A stretch of DNA of 64,000 nt, taken from the NCBI RefSeq assembly GCF_002777825.1, contig NZ_MEIR01000080.1, positions 310,001 through 374,000 of the forward strand, given 5' to 3'. The position numbers were made by a program, and so were the translations under genes. This DNA is from Snodgrassella alvi. Its GTDB lineage: Bacteria; Pseudomonadota; Gammaproteobacteria; Burkholderiales; Neisseriaceae. This document shows, in pieces, positions 20,178-30,480 of the stretch; the first letter of the stretch is position 1; each line of letters opens with the position of its first letter. The notes under the pieces were generated by a model, which was not told the origin of the DNA, did no database searches, and saw only the letters and a program-made list of their open reading frames with translations.

Positions 20178-21575
20178 GTGAAAATATTGATTCTTGGCTG
20201 TGGCCAGGTAGGCTCAACCATCGCCAGCAATTTGGCCAGAATGACCAATAATGATGTTACCATTATTGATATCAACGAGAACGCCTTACAGAAAATCAAT
20301 CAGCGTCTGGATGTGCAGACAATTGTAGGTAATGGCGCCTGGCCTTCCGTCTTGTCTGCCGCTGGCGCTCAAGACGCAGACATGATTTTGGCCTTAACCC
20401 AGAGCGATGAAACCAATATGGCTGCCTGCCGCATTGCCTATGCCTTATTCAACACCCCTAGCCGCATTGCCCGGGTACGTTACAGTGACTTTGTTGAATT
20501 TGAGACCGGTAACAATAATTATAAAACTAGTCTAGACTTATTCAATATTACCGAAGCCATTAGCCCGGAGCAGCTCGTAACCGAGCAAATCGTCAATCTA
20601 TTGCTGCACTCCAGTGCCCTGCAAATTCTGCGTTTTGCACACGATAGAATTCGTCTGTTGGTAATCCGTGCCCAGAATGGAGGCATGCTGGTTAATCAGC
20701 CCATCAGCACTTTAAAGCAACATCTGGAAGAAGGTGTGGATTGCCAGATATGTGCAATTTACCGCAATAATCGCCTGCTTGTGCCCACCGGCAGCACCGT
20801 ATTGCTGGAAGGTGATGAAGTTTTTGTTCTGACACCTACAGCATATCTTGAAAATATCATGCGCGAACTGCGGCCAATCAACAAACGCACCCGCCGGATT
20901 ATGATTGCCGGCGGTGGTAATATTGGCTATCGCGTGGCCAGACAACTGGAAACACGTCTGGATATCAAAATTATTGAGCGCAGGCAAAACCGTGCTGAAT
21001 GGCTGGCAGAAAACCTCAACAACACCCTTGTGCTAGTAGGCAATGCCTCGGATGAAAGCCTGCTGGAAAATGAATACATTGATGAAATTGATGTTTTCTG
21101 CGCGCTTACCAATGATGATGAAAATAATATTATGTCTGCAATGCTGGCTAAAAACCTTGGTGCCAAGCGGGTAATGGCAATTATCAATCGTTCAAGTTAC
21201 GTTGATTTATTACAAGGCAGTGCGATCGATATCGTGATATCTCCACACTTAATTACCATTGGCTCAATTTTGACGCATGTTCATCTGGGCGATATTATGG
21301 CAGTATATCCATTGCGTCGAGGTTCGGCGGAAGCAATTGAAGTAGTTCTGCATGGCGACCGCCATACTTCCAAGCTAATAGGACGTACCATGTCACAACT
21401 ACGTCTGCCGGGAGGCTGTTACTTCGGTGCCGTAGTGCGTAATGAAAAAATTATTATGTATCATACTGATACAGTACTTGAAGATGGAGACCATGTAATA
21501 TTTTTTGTGGCTCGGCGCAGAGCTGTTCAGGATCTGGAAAAAATGATTCAGGTCAAACTGGGCTTTTTTGCTTAA
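20178..21575 (+). CDS. trkA: Trk potassium uptake system NAD-binding protein TrkA
   Basis: A 465-residue cytoplasmic regulator of the Trk K+ transporter. It contains two tandem RCK units, each an NAD-binding Rossmann domain (GCGQVGSTIA at residue 7 and GGGNIGYRVA near 237) followed by a TrkA-C ligand domain. The start is GTG at 20178, 10 bases after GAGGTGA. It is followed after 12 bases by trkH, so the two subunits form an operon. Confidence 0.95.
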   Translation: MKILILGCGQVGSTIASNLARMTNNDVTIIDINENALQKINQRLDVQTIVGNGAWPSVLSAAGAQDADMILALTQSDETNMAACRIAYALFNTPSRIARVRYSDFVEFETGNNNYKTSLDLFNITEAISPEQLVTEQIVNLLLHSSALQILRFAHDRIRLLVIRAQNGGMLVNQPISTLKQHLEEGVDCQICAIYRNNRLLVPTGSTVLLEGDEVFVLTPTAYLENIMRELRPINKRTRRIMIAGGGNIGYRVARQLETRLDIKIIERRQNRAEWLAENLNNTLVLVGNASDESLLENEYIDEIDVFCALTNDDENNIMSAMLAKNLGAKRVMAIINRSSYVDLLQGSAIDIVISPHLITIGSILTHVHLGDIMAVYPLRRGSAEAIEVVLHGDRHTSKLIGRTMSQLRLPGGCYFGAVVRNEKIIMYHTDTVLEDGDHVIFFVARRRAVQDLEKMIQVKLGFFA

Positions 21576-21587
21576 GGCAGTATCATT

Positions 21588-23093
21588 ATGAGCCACTTTA
21601 TCAACCGTTTTACCTTGCATCACAAGGAATCAGGTTTTATCAACAAAATTGCGCCAACTGCACACATTGTGGCTAAAACCGGTTTTCTGTTTTCCATGTT
21701 GCTACTGGCGCCGACTGTTGTCTCTTTACTATACATGGATCACGTGTTTCCCGCCTTCGCCTTTACTGCAGGTATCAGCATGAGTGTATGCGCAGTAACC
21801 TGGCTACTGACCATGCGTTATAACCGTGAACTGCGTCCGCGTGATGGCTATACACTGGTCTTCATGTTGTGGATTGGCTTTGCTCTGATTGCCTGTCTGC
21901 CGTTTTACATTTATTTGCCCGGGCTAGGCTTTACCAATGCATATTTTGAAGCCATGTCCGGCCTGACAACCACTGGCGCTACAATCATTACCAGTCTGGA
22001 TACCTTGGCGCCATCATTAAATTTCTGGCGCCATATGCTCAACTGGTTGGGTGGTATGGGCATTATTGTATTGGCTGTGGCGATTATGCCGATGCTGGGC
22101 GTTGGTGGCACACAGTTATTCAAGGCCGAAATACCGGGAGTAAATAAAGACAGCAAAATGGCTCCGCGTATTTCGGAAACAGCCAAACGCTTATGGGGTG
22201 TTTATGTACTCTTTACCATAATCACCCTATTGGCTCTGCGTCTGGCCGGCATGAGCTGGTTTGATGCAGTATGTCATGCCATGGCAGCGTTTTCACTTGG
22301 TGGCTTTTCCACTCACGATAACAGCATTTCCTATTTCAATTCAGTTCCGATTGAAGTTATTCTCAGCGTGGCCACTCTTCTGGGTGCAATAAATTTCAGC
22401 AATCACTTTAATGCTTTACAAAAAAGATCATTGCACTATTACTGGCGCGATGAAGAAGTCAGGGTATTGCTGTGTGTACTGTTTTTCAGTATTCTGGGCA
22501 TTAGCCTGTATCTATGGTGGCATAGCTTTTATTCATTTGCCGAAGCATTTCGTTATACCAGTTTTAATCTGATTTCAATCGGACTGGCTAATGGCTACTC
22601 TAACACCGATTTTGCCAAATGGCCTTTAATAGCCTCATTATGGATGTTTTTTTTGTCGAACATTCTTTCCAATGGGGGATCTGCCGGTGGTGGTATCAAA
22701 ACTGTACGCGCCATTGTGCTGTTCAAATTCAGCCTGCGTGAAATGCTGTTGATGTTACATCCCAATGCAGTCAGCATGGTAAAAATCAATGGCAGTAATA
22801 TTCCCGACCGGCGTGCACTGACGGTAATGGCCTTTGTGTTTGTATACGTGATTACCATCATTTTATTCAGCTTTGCCTTGATGATGAGCGGATTGGATTT
22901 TCTGTCTGCACTTACAGCAGCGATTAGCTGTATCACCAATGCAGGCCCCGGGCTAGGTGCAGTTGGCCCGACAAACAATTTTGCTTTCCTTTCAGATATC
23001 CAAAAGTGGTTATGCATCGTCATCATGCTGCTTGGACGTCTGGAAATTTTTACTGTTTTTATTCTCTTTACACCAGCCTACTGGAAAAAATAA
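21588..23093 (+). CDS. trkH: Trk potassium uptake protein TrkH
   Basis: A 501-residue polytopic inner-membrane K+ channel subunit. Four pore-loop repeats are visible, with filter-like segments such as GLTTTGAT, FSLGGFST, LSNGGSAGGG and ITNAGPG. The TrkA ring gates it from the cytoplasm. The ATG at 21588 follows trkA by 12 bases. The transglycosylase gene begins within 10 bases of its stop codon, so co-transcription is possible. Confidence 0.95.
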   Translation: MSHFINRFTLHHKESGFINKIAPTAHIVAKTGFLFSMLLLAPTVVSLLYMDHVFPAFAFTAGISMSVCAVTWLLTMRYNRELRPRDGYTLVFMLWIGFALIACLPFYIYLPGLGFTNAYFEAMSGLTTTGATIITSLDTLAPSLNFWRHMLNWLGGMGIIVLAVAIMPMLGVGGTQLFKAEIPGVNKDSKMAPRISETAKRLWGVYVLFTIITLLALRLAGMSWFDAVCHAMAAFSLGGFSTHDNSISYFNSVPIEVILSVATLLGAINFSNHFNALQKRSLHYYWRDEEVRVLLCVLFFSILGISLYLWWHSFYSFAEAFRYTSFNLISIGLANGYSNTDFAKWPLIASLWMFFLSNILSNGGSAGGGIKTVRAIVLFKFSLREMLLMLHPNAVSMVKINGSNIPDRRALTVMAFVFVYVITIILFSFALMMSGLDFLSALTAAISCITNAGPGLGAVGPTNNFAFLSDIQKWLCIVIMLLGRLEIFTVFILFTPAYWKK

Positions 23094-23101
23094 ATTACAT
23101 T

Positions 23102-25012
23102 ATGAGAAAAATTGAAGGAAAAAAATTGATTAAGTACTTAATGAAGCTGAAATCAAAGCTGTCTGTTCAACAGCATTATCTCATTTCAGGCGCCCTGCTT
23201 CTGATCACAGCATGCAGCAATCAGCAAGAAGTAGCTCTTCAGCCAATTAACAAGAATACAGGCAATGCTATTTTGCCAGGCACCCAAGCTACAGAAACAC
23301 CGGATAAAGTCATCGGCAGTTTCCAGCAATATCAGAATGCGCTCAAAGCAGCAAAAAACGGTGACGACGTGTTACCGGCACAATTTCTTGCTCAGCAACC
23401 AGCCAGTGCAATGAGTAACAGTATCCGCAATATCTGGTTACAACAGTTAGGTAAACGCGGAAAATGGCAGGTCTTCAGCCAGCAATATGCATTACTGGAC
23501 AAAAATTTTCGTGAACAGGAAACACGCTGCTATGCAGCATTGGCAGGCATAGACAATGATTCAGACTTACTTGCTAGTTTGAGCATGGAAACAGGCAATC
23601 TTCCGCAAGGCTGTAATCGCTGGTTGGAACAGGCTGCGACCCGTCAGCAAATCAGCGCGCAAAATGGCTGGCGCCGTGTGCGATACTTATTGGCACTGAA
23701 TCAGGTTTCCAATGCACGCAATCTAGCTCAGGCACTGGGCAGCCCTTTACCCGACTCACTCGGTAGTAGGACAGGTGGCAGTCAAGGTGCACAGGAAGCA
23801 TTGCTGTATCAGGTGATTAACAAAGAAAACCGCGGCAAAGACAGTGCGGCTGCCACGTTACAACAGATATCAGCTAGCCTGACAACAGAGCAAACCGGTT
23901 TTGGCTGGGCGCAACTGGGTTTGGCACAGGCTTATAACCTCAATGCGGCCAAAGCGCTGAATTATTTTGATCGTGCCGACTCGGCACAGATGAGTAACGA
24001 AATGTGGGAATGGTATGCCCGTTCAGCGCTGCGCTTACAGCAGTGGCAAAAACTGAGCAACATTATTCGCAGCATGCCGCAGGCACTCCAGCAACAGGTT
24101 ACGTGGCAATACTGGCTGGCGCGCAGTTATCGTGCATTGGGACAAAATAGTCAGGCTCAGGAAATATTCGAGCAGACAGCACAACGCGGACGCAACTTTT
24201 ATTCCCTGCTGGCAACAGAAGCACTGGGCAGAAAAGCAAATACCCAGAGTACTGTAGCCAAAAGCAGCCAGCAGGCACAAAGCAAAATAGCAGCAGACGG
24301 CAATATCCATCGTGCCATAACCTTGTTTAAAGCCGCACAGTCAGAAAACAACTGGCCGATGCGCCGTCAGGCACAACAGGAATGGCGCTATGCCACACGC
24401 AATTACAACGATGATACGCAGATTGCTGCCGCAACGCTGGCTGAAAACACCGGATTTTATGAAATGAGCATCTATAGCGCAGACAAAGCCGATGGTCAGC
24501 TGAACTATGAATTACGCTATCCTGCCCCATTCAGAGAATTAACTGTTCCTTATGCCCAGCAGGCTGGTATCGACTCAGCATGGGTTTATGGCTTAATCCG
24601 GCAGGAAAGCCGCTTTATGATTGGTGCTCGCTCAAGTGTCGGTGCTACTGGCTTGATGCAGGTTATGCCCGCCACAGCCCGCGATATAGCCAAACGGCTG
24701 GGCATGGACAGCAGCGAACTGTATACTATGCGCGGTAACATCCGCATGGGTACATGGTATATGAGCAATGTACGCAATCAGTTTGCTGATGAGGTGCTGG
24801 CTACCGCTGGCTACAATGCTGGCCCAGGTCGGGCTCGGCGCTGGCAAGCGAATATTCCACTGGAAGGGGCAATTTACGCCGAGACCATTCCCTTTGATGA
24901 AACTCGTACCTATGTCAAAAACGTAATGGCTAATGCCACTTATTATGCCAATCTATTCGGTGAACCCCGTACCACACTAACAGAACGTATGGGTACAGTG
25001 CCCGCGCGCTAA
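23102..25012 (+). CDS. Lytic murein transglycosylase (Slt70-type), lipoprotein
   Basis: A 636-residue envelope enzyme that cleaves peptidoglycan glycan strands. A lipobox (LLITAC, cysteine 38 from this start) is followed by a long helical superhelix and a C-terminal SLT domain with catalytic Glu in IRQESRFM, then GLMQVMPATA and AGYNAGPGRARRW. The start is uncertain. ATG 23102 lacks a Shine-Dalgarno sequence; TTG 23126 has AAGGAA 5 bases upstream; ATG 23141 would give a compact signal peptide. The frame also extends upstream into trkH, but that part is not plausible. Confidence 0.88.
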   Translation: MRKIEGKKLIKYLMKLKSKLSVQQHYLISGALLLITACSNQQEVALQPINKNTGNAILPGTQATETPDKVIGSFQQYQNALKAAKNGDDVLPAQFLAQQPASAMSNSIRNIWLQQLGKRGKWQVFSQQYALLDKNFREQETRCYAALAGIDNDSDLLASLSMETGNLPQGCNRWLEQAATRQQISAQNGWRRVRYLLALNQVSNARNLAQALGSPLPDSLGSRTGGSQGAQEALLYQVINKENRGKDSAAATLQQISASLTTEQTGFGWAQLGLAQAYNLNAAKALNYFDRADSAQMSNEMWEWYARSALRLQQWQKLSNIIRSMPQALQQQVTWQYWLARSYRALGQNSQAQEIFEQTAQRGRNFYSLLATEALGRKANTQSTVAKSSQQAQSKIAADGNIHRAITLFKAAQSENNWPMRRQAQQEWRYATRNYNDDTQIAAATLAENTGFYEMSIYSADKADGQLNYELRYPAPFRELTVPYAQQAGIDSAWVYGLIRQESRFMIGARSSVGATGLMQVMPATARDIAKRLGMDSSELYTMRGNIRMGTWYMSNVRNQFADEVLATAGYNAGPGRARRWQANIPLEGAIYAETIPFDETRTYVKNVMANATYYANLFGEPRTTLTERMGTVPAR

Positions 25013-25120
25013 ACGTTTTACCGGTGTCGGCCTTGCCTTGCTTAACCTGAACTAACTTTCGAATACTTATATATCGCATAATTTACATGCATATTACTCA
25101 ACCATTATTGAAAGCACATT

Positions 25121-25663
25121 ATGTTATTAGACAGCAAACGCTCCGCAGTATTAATGATTGATTTACAGACACACCTATTACCAGCCTTGAATAATACAGA
25201 CGAACTGCTGGCGAATAATGTATGGCTGGCAGGACTGGCGCATGATATGGCTATTCCTACCTTAATCAGCGAGCACTGTGTTGATAAAATTGGCGCGACC
25301 CGAGAAGAAATTATTACAGCTGCACCACAAGCCAGAATCGTTCAGAAACAAAGTTTTTCCGTATTTTCTGCCGGTGTGCTAACTGAAGACACCCTGCACC
25401 ATGCCAACCAGATTATTATTTCCGGTATAGAAGCCCATATCTGCGTATTACAGACTGCTTTAGACTTGCGGGCACATGGTTACGAAGTTTTTGTGGTTGC
25501 AGACGCAGTCAGCTCCCGCCGGCAACGTGACGTTGAATTGGGGCTGGCACGCATGCAGGCCAGCGGTTGTGAAATCGTTAGTCGTGAAATGATTGCATTT
25601 GAATGGCTAGGTAGTGCAAATAACCCGCAATTCAGAGAGATTCACAAAAAATACATCCGTTAA
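25121..25663 (+). CDS. Isochorismatase-family cysteine hydrolase
   Basis: A 180-residue protein of the isochorismatase-like superfamily (YcaC type). The catalytic triad is visible as Asp in LMIDLQTHLL, a Lys in VQKQSFS and Cys in ISGIEAHICVLQTA. HGYEVFVVADAVSSR follows the active cysteine as in the family. The substrate cannot be deduced; YcaC-like, nicotinamidase-like and isochorismate activities all occur in this fold. It is a single gene with a terminator downstream. Confidence 0.85.
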   Translation: MLLDSKRSAVLMIDLQTHLLPALNNTDELLANNVWLAGLAHDMAIPTLISEHCVDKIGATREEIITAAPQARIVQKQSFSVFSAGVLTEDTLHHANQIIISGIEAHICVLQTALDLRAHGYEVFVVADAVSSRRQRDVELGLARMQASGCEIVSREMIAFEWLGSANNPQFREIHKKYIR

Positions 25664-25763
25664 CCCGGCCAGTATATTCGAAAATAAAACCGCACTTTTA
25701 TTTAAATCAATAGTGCAGTTTGATTGTTGCACAATCAGCATAATATTCATAGCAATACCAGCC

Positions 25764-25804
25764 AAAAAGCTGAATCTGCTTTAAAGCAGATTCAGCTTTT
25801 ATTT
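25764..25804. terminator. Strong bidirectional terminator
   Basis: A perfect 15-base stem, AAAAGCTGAATCTGC (25765-25779) with its complement at 25786-25800, has a 6-base loop and A/T flanks. It separates the hydrolase gene from the convergent uspA-type gene. Confidence 0.92.
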
Positions 25805-25880
25805 ATATAAAACTCATATAAAATTTCGAAAGCTTAACTGCTACCGAATTATTCATTCGAACCAATTGGCCTGATTAACC

Positions 25881-26345
25881 TTAGCTATTGGCTTCACTTC
25901 GAATAATTAATAATGGCAGATTAGTTTCGCGCATAACAGTTTCTGCAAAACTGCCCATTAGTAAATGCATCAGACCACTACGTCCATGGGTACCCAGAAT
26001 AATCAGATCACTACCATGCCCATCAGCATAATCAACCAGCATCTGTGCCATTTCTTTTGCCCCTTTGTTGGCAATCAGCAAATGACGATGTACCCTACCT
26101 TCCGGCAAAGCTGCTTCGGCTTTTTCCACCGCTGCATCCAGTACCGTATTACCCTCTGACAAGGCAGCAGCTTCATAACTTTCATGTTGCAAAAACTCAG
26201 GAGCCAGAGCCATATATTCGGTTGGATTGGCTACATTGACAACAGTTAAATCTGCATCTTCACTCTTGGCCAGACCAATAGCATGATCTAAAGCATTTTC
26301 TGAAGTATGGCTGCCATCTACTGCCACCAGTAAATGTTTATACAT
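25881..26345 (-). CDS. Universal stress protein (UspA family)
   Basis: A 154-residue cytoplasmic Usp domain. The N-terminal strand LLVAVDGSHTSENAL and the ATP-binding signature GTHGRSGLMHLLMGSFAE (G-x2-G-x9-G-[ST]) are present. The start is ATG at 26345, behind AAGGAG 7 bases upstream; an upstream in-frame ATG at 26381 lacks such a site. The specific stress role is unknown. Confidence 0.93.
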   Translation of the reverse strand: MYKHLLVAVDGSHTSENALDHAIGLAKSEDADLTVVNVANPTEYMALAPEFLQHESYEAAALSEGNTVLDAAVEKAEAALPEGRVHRHLLIANKGAKEMAQMLVDYADGHGSDLIILGTHGRSGLMHLLMGSFAETVMRETNLPLLIIRSEANS

Positions 26346-26439
26346 GAAACTCTCCTTATCCTTTTTAGCAATTCGAATCATTTAGCAGATACAGTATAAT
26401 ACCACTACCTGCTTAAAACGGCTTTCTGGATTTTATTAC

Positions 26440-27222
26440 GTGTCGCAGATATTCAATTTTTCAGCAAACTATCAACGCCGCTTCGGTGGCATCGCACGAT
26501 TGTACGGCGAAGACTGCCTGCAACGTTTCGCTTCGGCACACGTCTGTGTAGTTGGTGTGGGCGGCGTGGGCTCATGGGCAATAGAAGCACTGGCGCGCAG
26601 TGGCATCGGTGCACTGACACTGATTGACCTGGATAACGTGGCCGAATCGAATATCAATCGCCAGCTGCCAGCTTTAATCAGCCTGATTGGCAAGCCTAAA
26701 GTCGAAGCTATCGCAGAACGCATTGCCGATATTAATCCCGAATGTCAGGTCACCTGTATAGAAGATTTTGTTGATACAGACAATCTCAGCCAGATATTCA
26801 GCCAGCCTTTTGATTTTGTCATTGATGCCATTGATCAGGTACGCGTAAAAGCAACGATGGCCGCTTTCTTTATCGCCCGGCGCCAACCTTTTATTGTTTC
26901 AGGAGGCGCTGGCGGACAAAAAAATGCCGGTCTAATTCAATGTGCTGATTTAAGCCGGGTAACCAACGACCGCATGCTGGCCAATATGCGTTATACATTA
27001 CGTAAACAACATGGATTCAGTCGCCAGCCAGCCGATAAAATGCATATACCCTGCATCTATTCCAGCGAAAATATTACACCGCCGCAGACTGGTATCTGCC
27101 ATAGCGAACAAACTGCCCCGCAAGGCCTCTCCTGTGCCGGCTATGGTGCAGCCATGGTTGTCACAGCCAGCTTTGGCTTACGTTGTGCTCAAGCCTGTCT
27201 AGAACATCTGTGCAAACAATGA
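26440..27222 (+). CDS. tcdA: tRNA threonylcarbamoyladenosine dehydratase
   Basis: A 260-residue E1-like (ThiF/MoeB fold) enzyme. It has RRFGGIARLYGEDCLQRF at the N-terminus, the ATP-binding GVGGVGSWAIEALARSG, and DNVAESNINRQ. TcdA cyclises t6A37 to ct6A in tRNAs that read ANN codons. The start is GTG at 26440. Its stop codon overlaps the scpA start (ATGA), suggesting translational coupling between two functionally unrelated proteins. Confidence 0.93.
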   Translation: MSQIFNFSANYQRRFGGIARLYGEDCLQRFASAHVCVVGVGGVGSWAIEALARSGIGALTLIDLDNVAESNINRQLPALISLIGKPKVEAIAERIADINPECQVTCIEDFVDTDNLSQIFSQPFDFVIDAIDQVRVKATMAAFFIARRQPFIVSGGAGGQKNAGLIQCADLSRVTNDRMLANMRYTLRKQHGFSRQPADKMHIPCIYSSENITPPQTGICHSEQTAPQGLSCAGYGAAMVVTASFGLRCAQACLEHLCKQ

Positions 27223-28064
27223 ACGCAGGCATGAGCACAGTAAATACCGCGGAAAAAACTGTAGCTGTACTTTTCGGACAGCCAGTTACTGAGATTCCGC
27301 ACGACCTGTTTATCCCGCCTGATGCCCTGCAAGTCGTTTTACAGAGTTTTGAAGGCCCGCTGGATTTACTGCTGTATCTGATTCGCAAACAGAATATTGA
27401 CGTACTTGATATTCCCATGCTCACAGTAACCGAACAATATCTGTCCTATATCCATCAAATGCAGCAACACGAACTGGATTTAAGAGCCGAATATTTGTTA
27501 ATGGCAGCAGTACTGATTGAAATTAAAACCCGGTTACTTCTGCCCACCCCACCCGCCAGCGAGGAAGAAGCAGCCGATCCACGTGCCGAACTGGTACGCC
27601 GCCTGCTCGCCTATGAACAGATGAAACTGGCGGCTGTCGAACTGGATGCCTTACCCCGTGCAGGACGTGATTTTGCCTGGGCGTGGCTTCCTGTAGAATT
27701 GGTTGCCATTACCCAGCCACCGCAAGTACAGGTAGCAGATTTAACTCGTGCATGGCTGGCGATTCTGGCGCGCTCCCAGCACAAGCGCAGCCATAATGTC
27801 GTCAAAGAAACCTTATCCGTACGCGCCCAGATGACCGCCGTTTTACGCCATCTGCAAACCCATCAGCACTGTTACTTTACCGAACTTTTTGGCCGCAACG
27901 ACAGTTTGGCACTGGTAGTCACTACTTTCATCGCAGTGCTGGAACTGGCCAAGGAAGGACTGGTCTACATTACCCAGCACAGCACTGAAGACCCAATTGC
28001 CATTCAGACTGCTGGCGTAGAAGCCTGCACCGATTCAACACCAGTTAATGAATCAGCTCCATAG
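27219..28064 (+). CDS. scpA: Segregation and condensation protein A
   Basis: A 281-residue kleisin that joins SMC and ScpB in the bacterial condensin. Visible motifs are FEGPLDLLLYLIRKQNIDVLDIP, LLMAAVLIEIKTRLLLP and VRRLLAYEQMKLAA, followed by the C-terminal winged-helix part. The ATG at 27219 overlaps the tcdA stop as ATGA; an alternative ATG is at 27231. No scpB gene is present in the window. Confidence 0.92.
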   Translation: MNAGMSTVNTAEKTVAVLFGQPVTEIPHDLFIPPDALQVVLQSFEGPLDLLLYLIRKQNIDVLDIPMLTVTEQYLSYIHQMQQHELDLRAEYLLMAAVLIEIKTRLLLPTPPASEEEAADPRAELVRRLLAYEQMKLAAVELDALPRAGRDFAWAWLPVELVAITQPPQVQVADLTRAWLAILARSQHKRSHNVVKETLSVRAQMTAVLRHLQTHQHCYFTELFGRNDSLALVVTTFIAVLELAKEGLVYITQHSTEDPIAIQTAGVEACTDSTPVNESAP

Positions 28065-28122
28065 TGACAAGTACAGTGAAAAACCCTAATATAACAATTA
28101 ATATTTACATCAGGATATCCTT

Positions 28123-28602
28123 ATGCCTGCCCAGCCCGGGTTATTTAAAACCCTGTTTAATCATTACCTGAATCTACCGCATTGCCGCTGGTTAAAAATT
28201 TATGGAGACTGTAGCTCCAGTGAACCGGTCATCTCTGTTGACTGGCGCGATGAACTGCTTGAAAACACTGACAGCGGCAATATTCATGGCGGTGTAATCA
28301 CTACACTTGTTGATATGGCTTCTGCCTGCTCACTGGCCGCATTGTTTCAACAGGTTGAAACCACAGCCACACTGGATATGCGCATAGATTACCTGAAACG
28401 GCCTACAGCCAATCAATCAATTCATGTTCGTGCGCATTGTTATCGACAGGAAGGGCAGATTGCGTTTATTCGTAGCCATTGTTTTCAGGAAGATGAAAAT
28501 CAGCCCTTTGCTCTGGGTATGGCCACCTTTATTCATACCCCGCTATCTGAAACAGAACTGCAGGCATTACAGGCATATCTGCAACAGGAGCAGGTCAAAT
28601 GA
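28123..28602 (+). CDS. Hotdog-fold thioesterase, PaaI family (first of a pair)
   Basis: A 159-residue hotdog protein. The catalytic-loop motif NIHGGVITTLVDMASACS and the later TLDMRIDYLKRP match PaaI-type acyl-CoA thioesterases. The last codons overlap the start of a second hotdog gene by 4 bases (ATGA). The acyl substrate is unknown. Together the two genes form a small operon between scpA and pncB. Confidence 0.85.
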   Translation: MPAQPGLFKTLFNHYLNLPHCRWLKIYGDCSSSEPVISVDWRDELLENTDSGNIHGGVITTLVDMASACSLAALFQQVETTATLDMRIDYLKRPTANQSIHVRAHCYRQEGQIAFIRSHCFQEDENQPFALGMATFIHTPLSETELQALQAYLQQEQVK

Positions 28603-29036
28603 ATCCGAATATTTTCCAGCTGGATACACGATTAACCAGCAAAGCTCATCAGCTTATGCCTTATAGTGCAGCAATTAATCTGAAAATCGGTACAGACAGC
28701 CAGAACAAACGTCTTTACTGCCTGCCTTTTGCTCAACAGAATATTGGTAATATATTCCTGCCCGCACTTCATGGCGGCCTGATTGGCGGCTTTTTACAAA
28801 GCTGTATTAATTTATATTTGCTGGAACAGCAAAACCTGTCTGAGCCCGCCCGGATAATTGACTACTCAACAGATTATTTACTTAGTGGTAAGGCACTGGA
28901 CAGCTATGCCCAATGTCAGATTCTGCATGCCGGTAAGCGCATTTCACACGTTACCGTAACAATGTGGCAAAACCAGCCAGATAAACCTATTGCTTTTGCA
29001 CGTGCGCACTTGCAAATGCCTGCAATAGCCGAATAA
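28599..29036 (+). CDS. Hotdog-fold thioesterase, PaaI family (second of a pair)
   Basis: A 145-residue hotdog protein with the HGG-type loop ALHGGLIGGFLQSC and IIDYSTDYLLSG, the strand that carries the DY in this family. It overlaps the first thioesterase by ATGA, so the two are translationally coupled and could form a heteromeric enzyme. Sequence similarity between the two is low, so this looks like an old duplication or convergent pairing. Confidence 0.78.
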   Translation: MNPNIFQLDTRLTSKAHQLMPYSAAINLKIGTDSQNKRLYCLPFAQQNIGNIFLPALHGGLIGGFLQSCINLYLLEQQNLSEPARIIDYSTDYLLSGKALDSYAQCQILHAGKRISHVTVTMWQNQPDKPIAFARAHLQMPAIAE

Positions 29037-29132
29037 AAAAAGTAAACTGCTAGCCTATACCAGAAATCTGTATAAATACTTTTCTGGAATAGCATTACAA
29101 CTGCATTTATTTTCAAGAGTTAAACCAGCGAT

Positions 29133-30371
29133 ATGGCCATAGATACCAACCGTCCGCCAATTATCCAGTCCCTATTGGATACAGATTTATATAAATTCAC
29201 CATGCTTCAGGTTGTCCTGCATCAGTTTCCTCAGGCTACTGGTGTCTATGAGTTTCGCTGTCGTAACAACCATGAAACAGAATATCCGCTAGGCGATATT
29301 CTGGAAGAACTAAACTGGGAGCTGGATCGTCTCTGCCAGATGAGATTCACCCCAGACGAATTGCAATATCTGCGCAGCCTGCGCTTTATCAAGAGCGATT
29401 TCGTTGACTATATGGAGCTGTTTCAATTAAAGCGCCGTTTTATCAAAACATCCACAGATAATAACCAGTACCTGAATATCCGTATCGAAGGCCCTATCAT
29501 TCAGGCAATGTTTTTTGAAATATTTGTTCTATCCATTGTCAATGAATTGTATTTTCATCGACTGGAAACATCCGAAATACTGGCCGAAGGCGAACGACGT
29601 CTTCAGGCCAAAGCTGAGCTGATACACCGCTACGCATCAGAACAACAGCATTACAACTCACCATTTATTGTTTCCGATTTTGGTACTCGACGACGTTATC
29701 GTTATTCATGGCAAAAACATGTCGTAAAAACACTTCACCAAGCTGCCCCTAATGTTTTTCGCGGAACCAGCAACGTACATATTGCCAAAGAGCTGGGTCT
29801 GATTCCCATTGGCACCATGGCTCATGAATTCTTACAAGCCTTTCAGGCTCTGGATGTGCGTTTACGAGATTTCCAAAAAGCAGCATTGGAAGCATGGGTA
29901 CATGAATATCGTGGCGATCTAGGCATAGCCTTAACCGACGTAGTCGGCATGGATGCTTTCCTGCGCGATTTCGACCTGTATTTCGCCAAATTGTTTGACG
30001 GACTGCGCCATGACAGTGGCGATCCCTATATCTGGGGAGAAAAAGCATATGCCCATTACCAGAAACTTAAAATAGACTCACGTACCAAAATGTTGGCCTT
30101 TAGTGACGGCTTGGATCTACAGCGCGCCTGGAATTTATATATCCACTTTAACAGCCGTTTCAAAACCAGTTTCGGAATTGGCACCAATTTCACCTGTGAT
30201 ATGGGCTTAACGCCATTAAATATCGTATTAAAACTAGTTGAATGCAACGGACAGTCTGTAGCTAAGATATCTGATTCACCCGGTAAAACCATGACAGACA
30301 ACAACACATTTCTGGCTTATCTGCGGCAAATTTTTGACATACCAGACAGCACTGCCGTAAAAGCGGATTAA
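29133..30371 (+). CDS. pncB: Nicotinate phosphoribosyltransferase
   Basis: A 412-residue enzyme that joins nicotinate to PRPP to give NaMN in NAD salvage. It has [13 protein letters not shown] at the N-terminus, [30 protein letters not shown] (with the phosphorylated histidine region) and [16 protein letters not shown]. It is full length and monocistronic. Confidence 0.96.
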   Translation: MAIDTNRPPIIQSLLDTDLYKFTMLQVVLHQFPQATGVYEFRCRNNHETEYPLGDILEELNWELDRLCQMRFTPDELQYLRSLRFIKSDFVDYMELFQLKRRFIKTSTDNNQYLNIRIEGPIIQAMFFEIFVLSIVNELYFHRLETSEILAEGERRLQAKAELIHRYASEQQHYNSPFIVSDFGTRRRYRYSWQKHVVKTLHQAAPNVFRGTSNVHIAKELGLIPIGTMAHEFLQAFQALDVRLRDFQKAALEAWVHEYRGDLGIALTDVVGMDAFLRDFDLYFAKLFDGLRHDSGDPYIWGEKAYAHYQKLKIDSRTKMLAFSDGLDLQRAWNLYIHFNSRFKTSFGIGTNFTCDMGLTPLNIVLKLVECNGQSVAKISDSPGKTMTDNNTFLAYLRQIFDIPDSTAVKAD

Positions 30372-30480
30372 AGCAGAACAACAAGCGCAAATTTCCGCCA
30401 TAAAATGGCTAAATAATTTAATCTGTCATTTATCAGCATTTAAGATAACTACAGAAAACTATCAAGATGGATATAAATTA

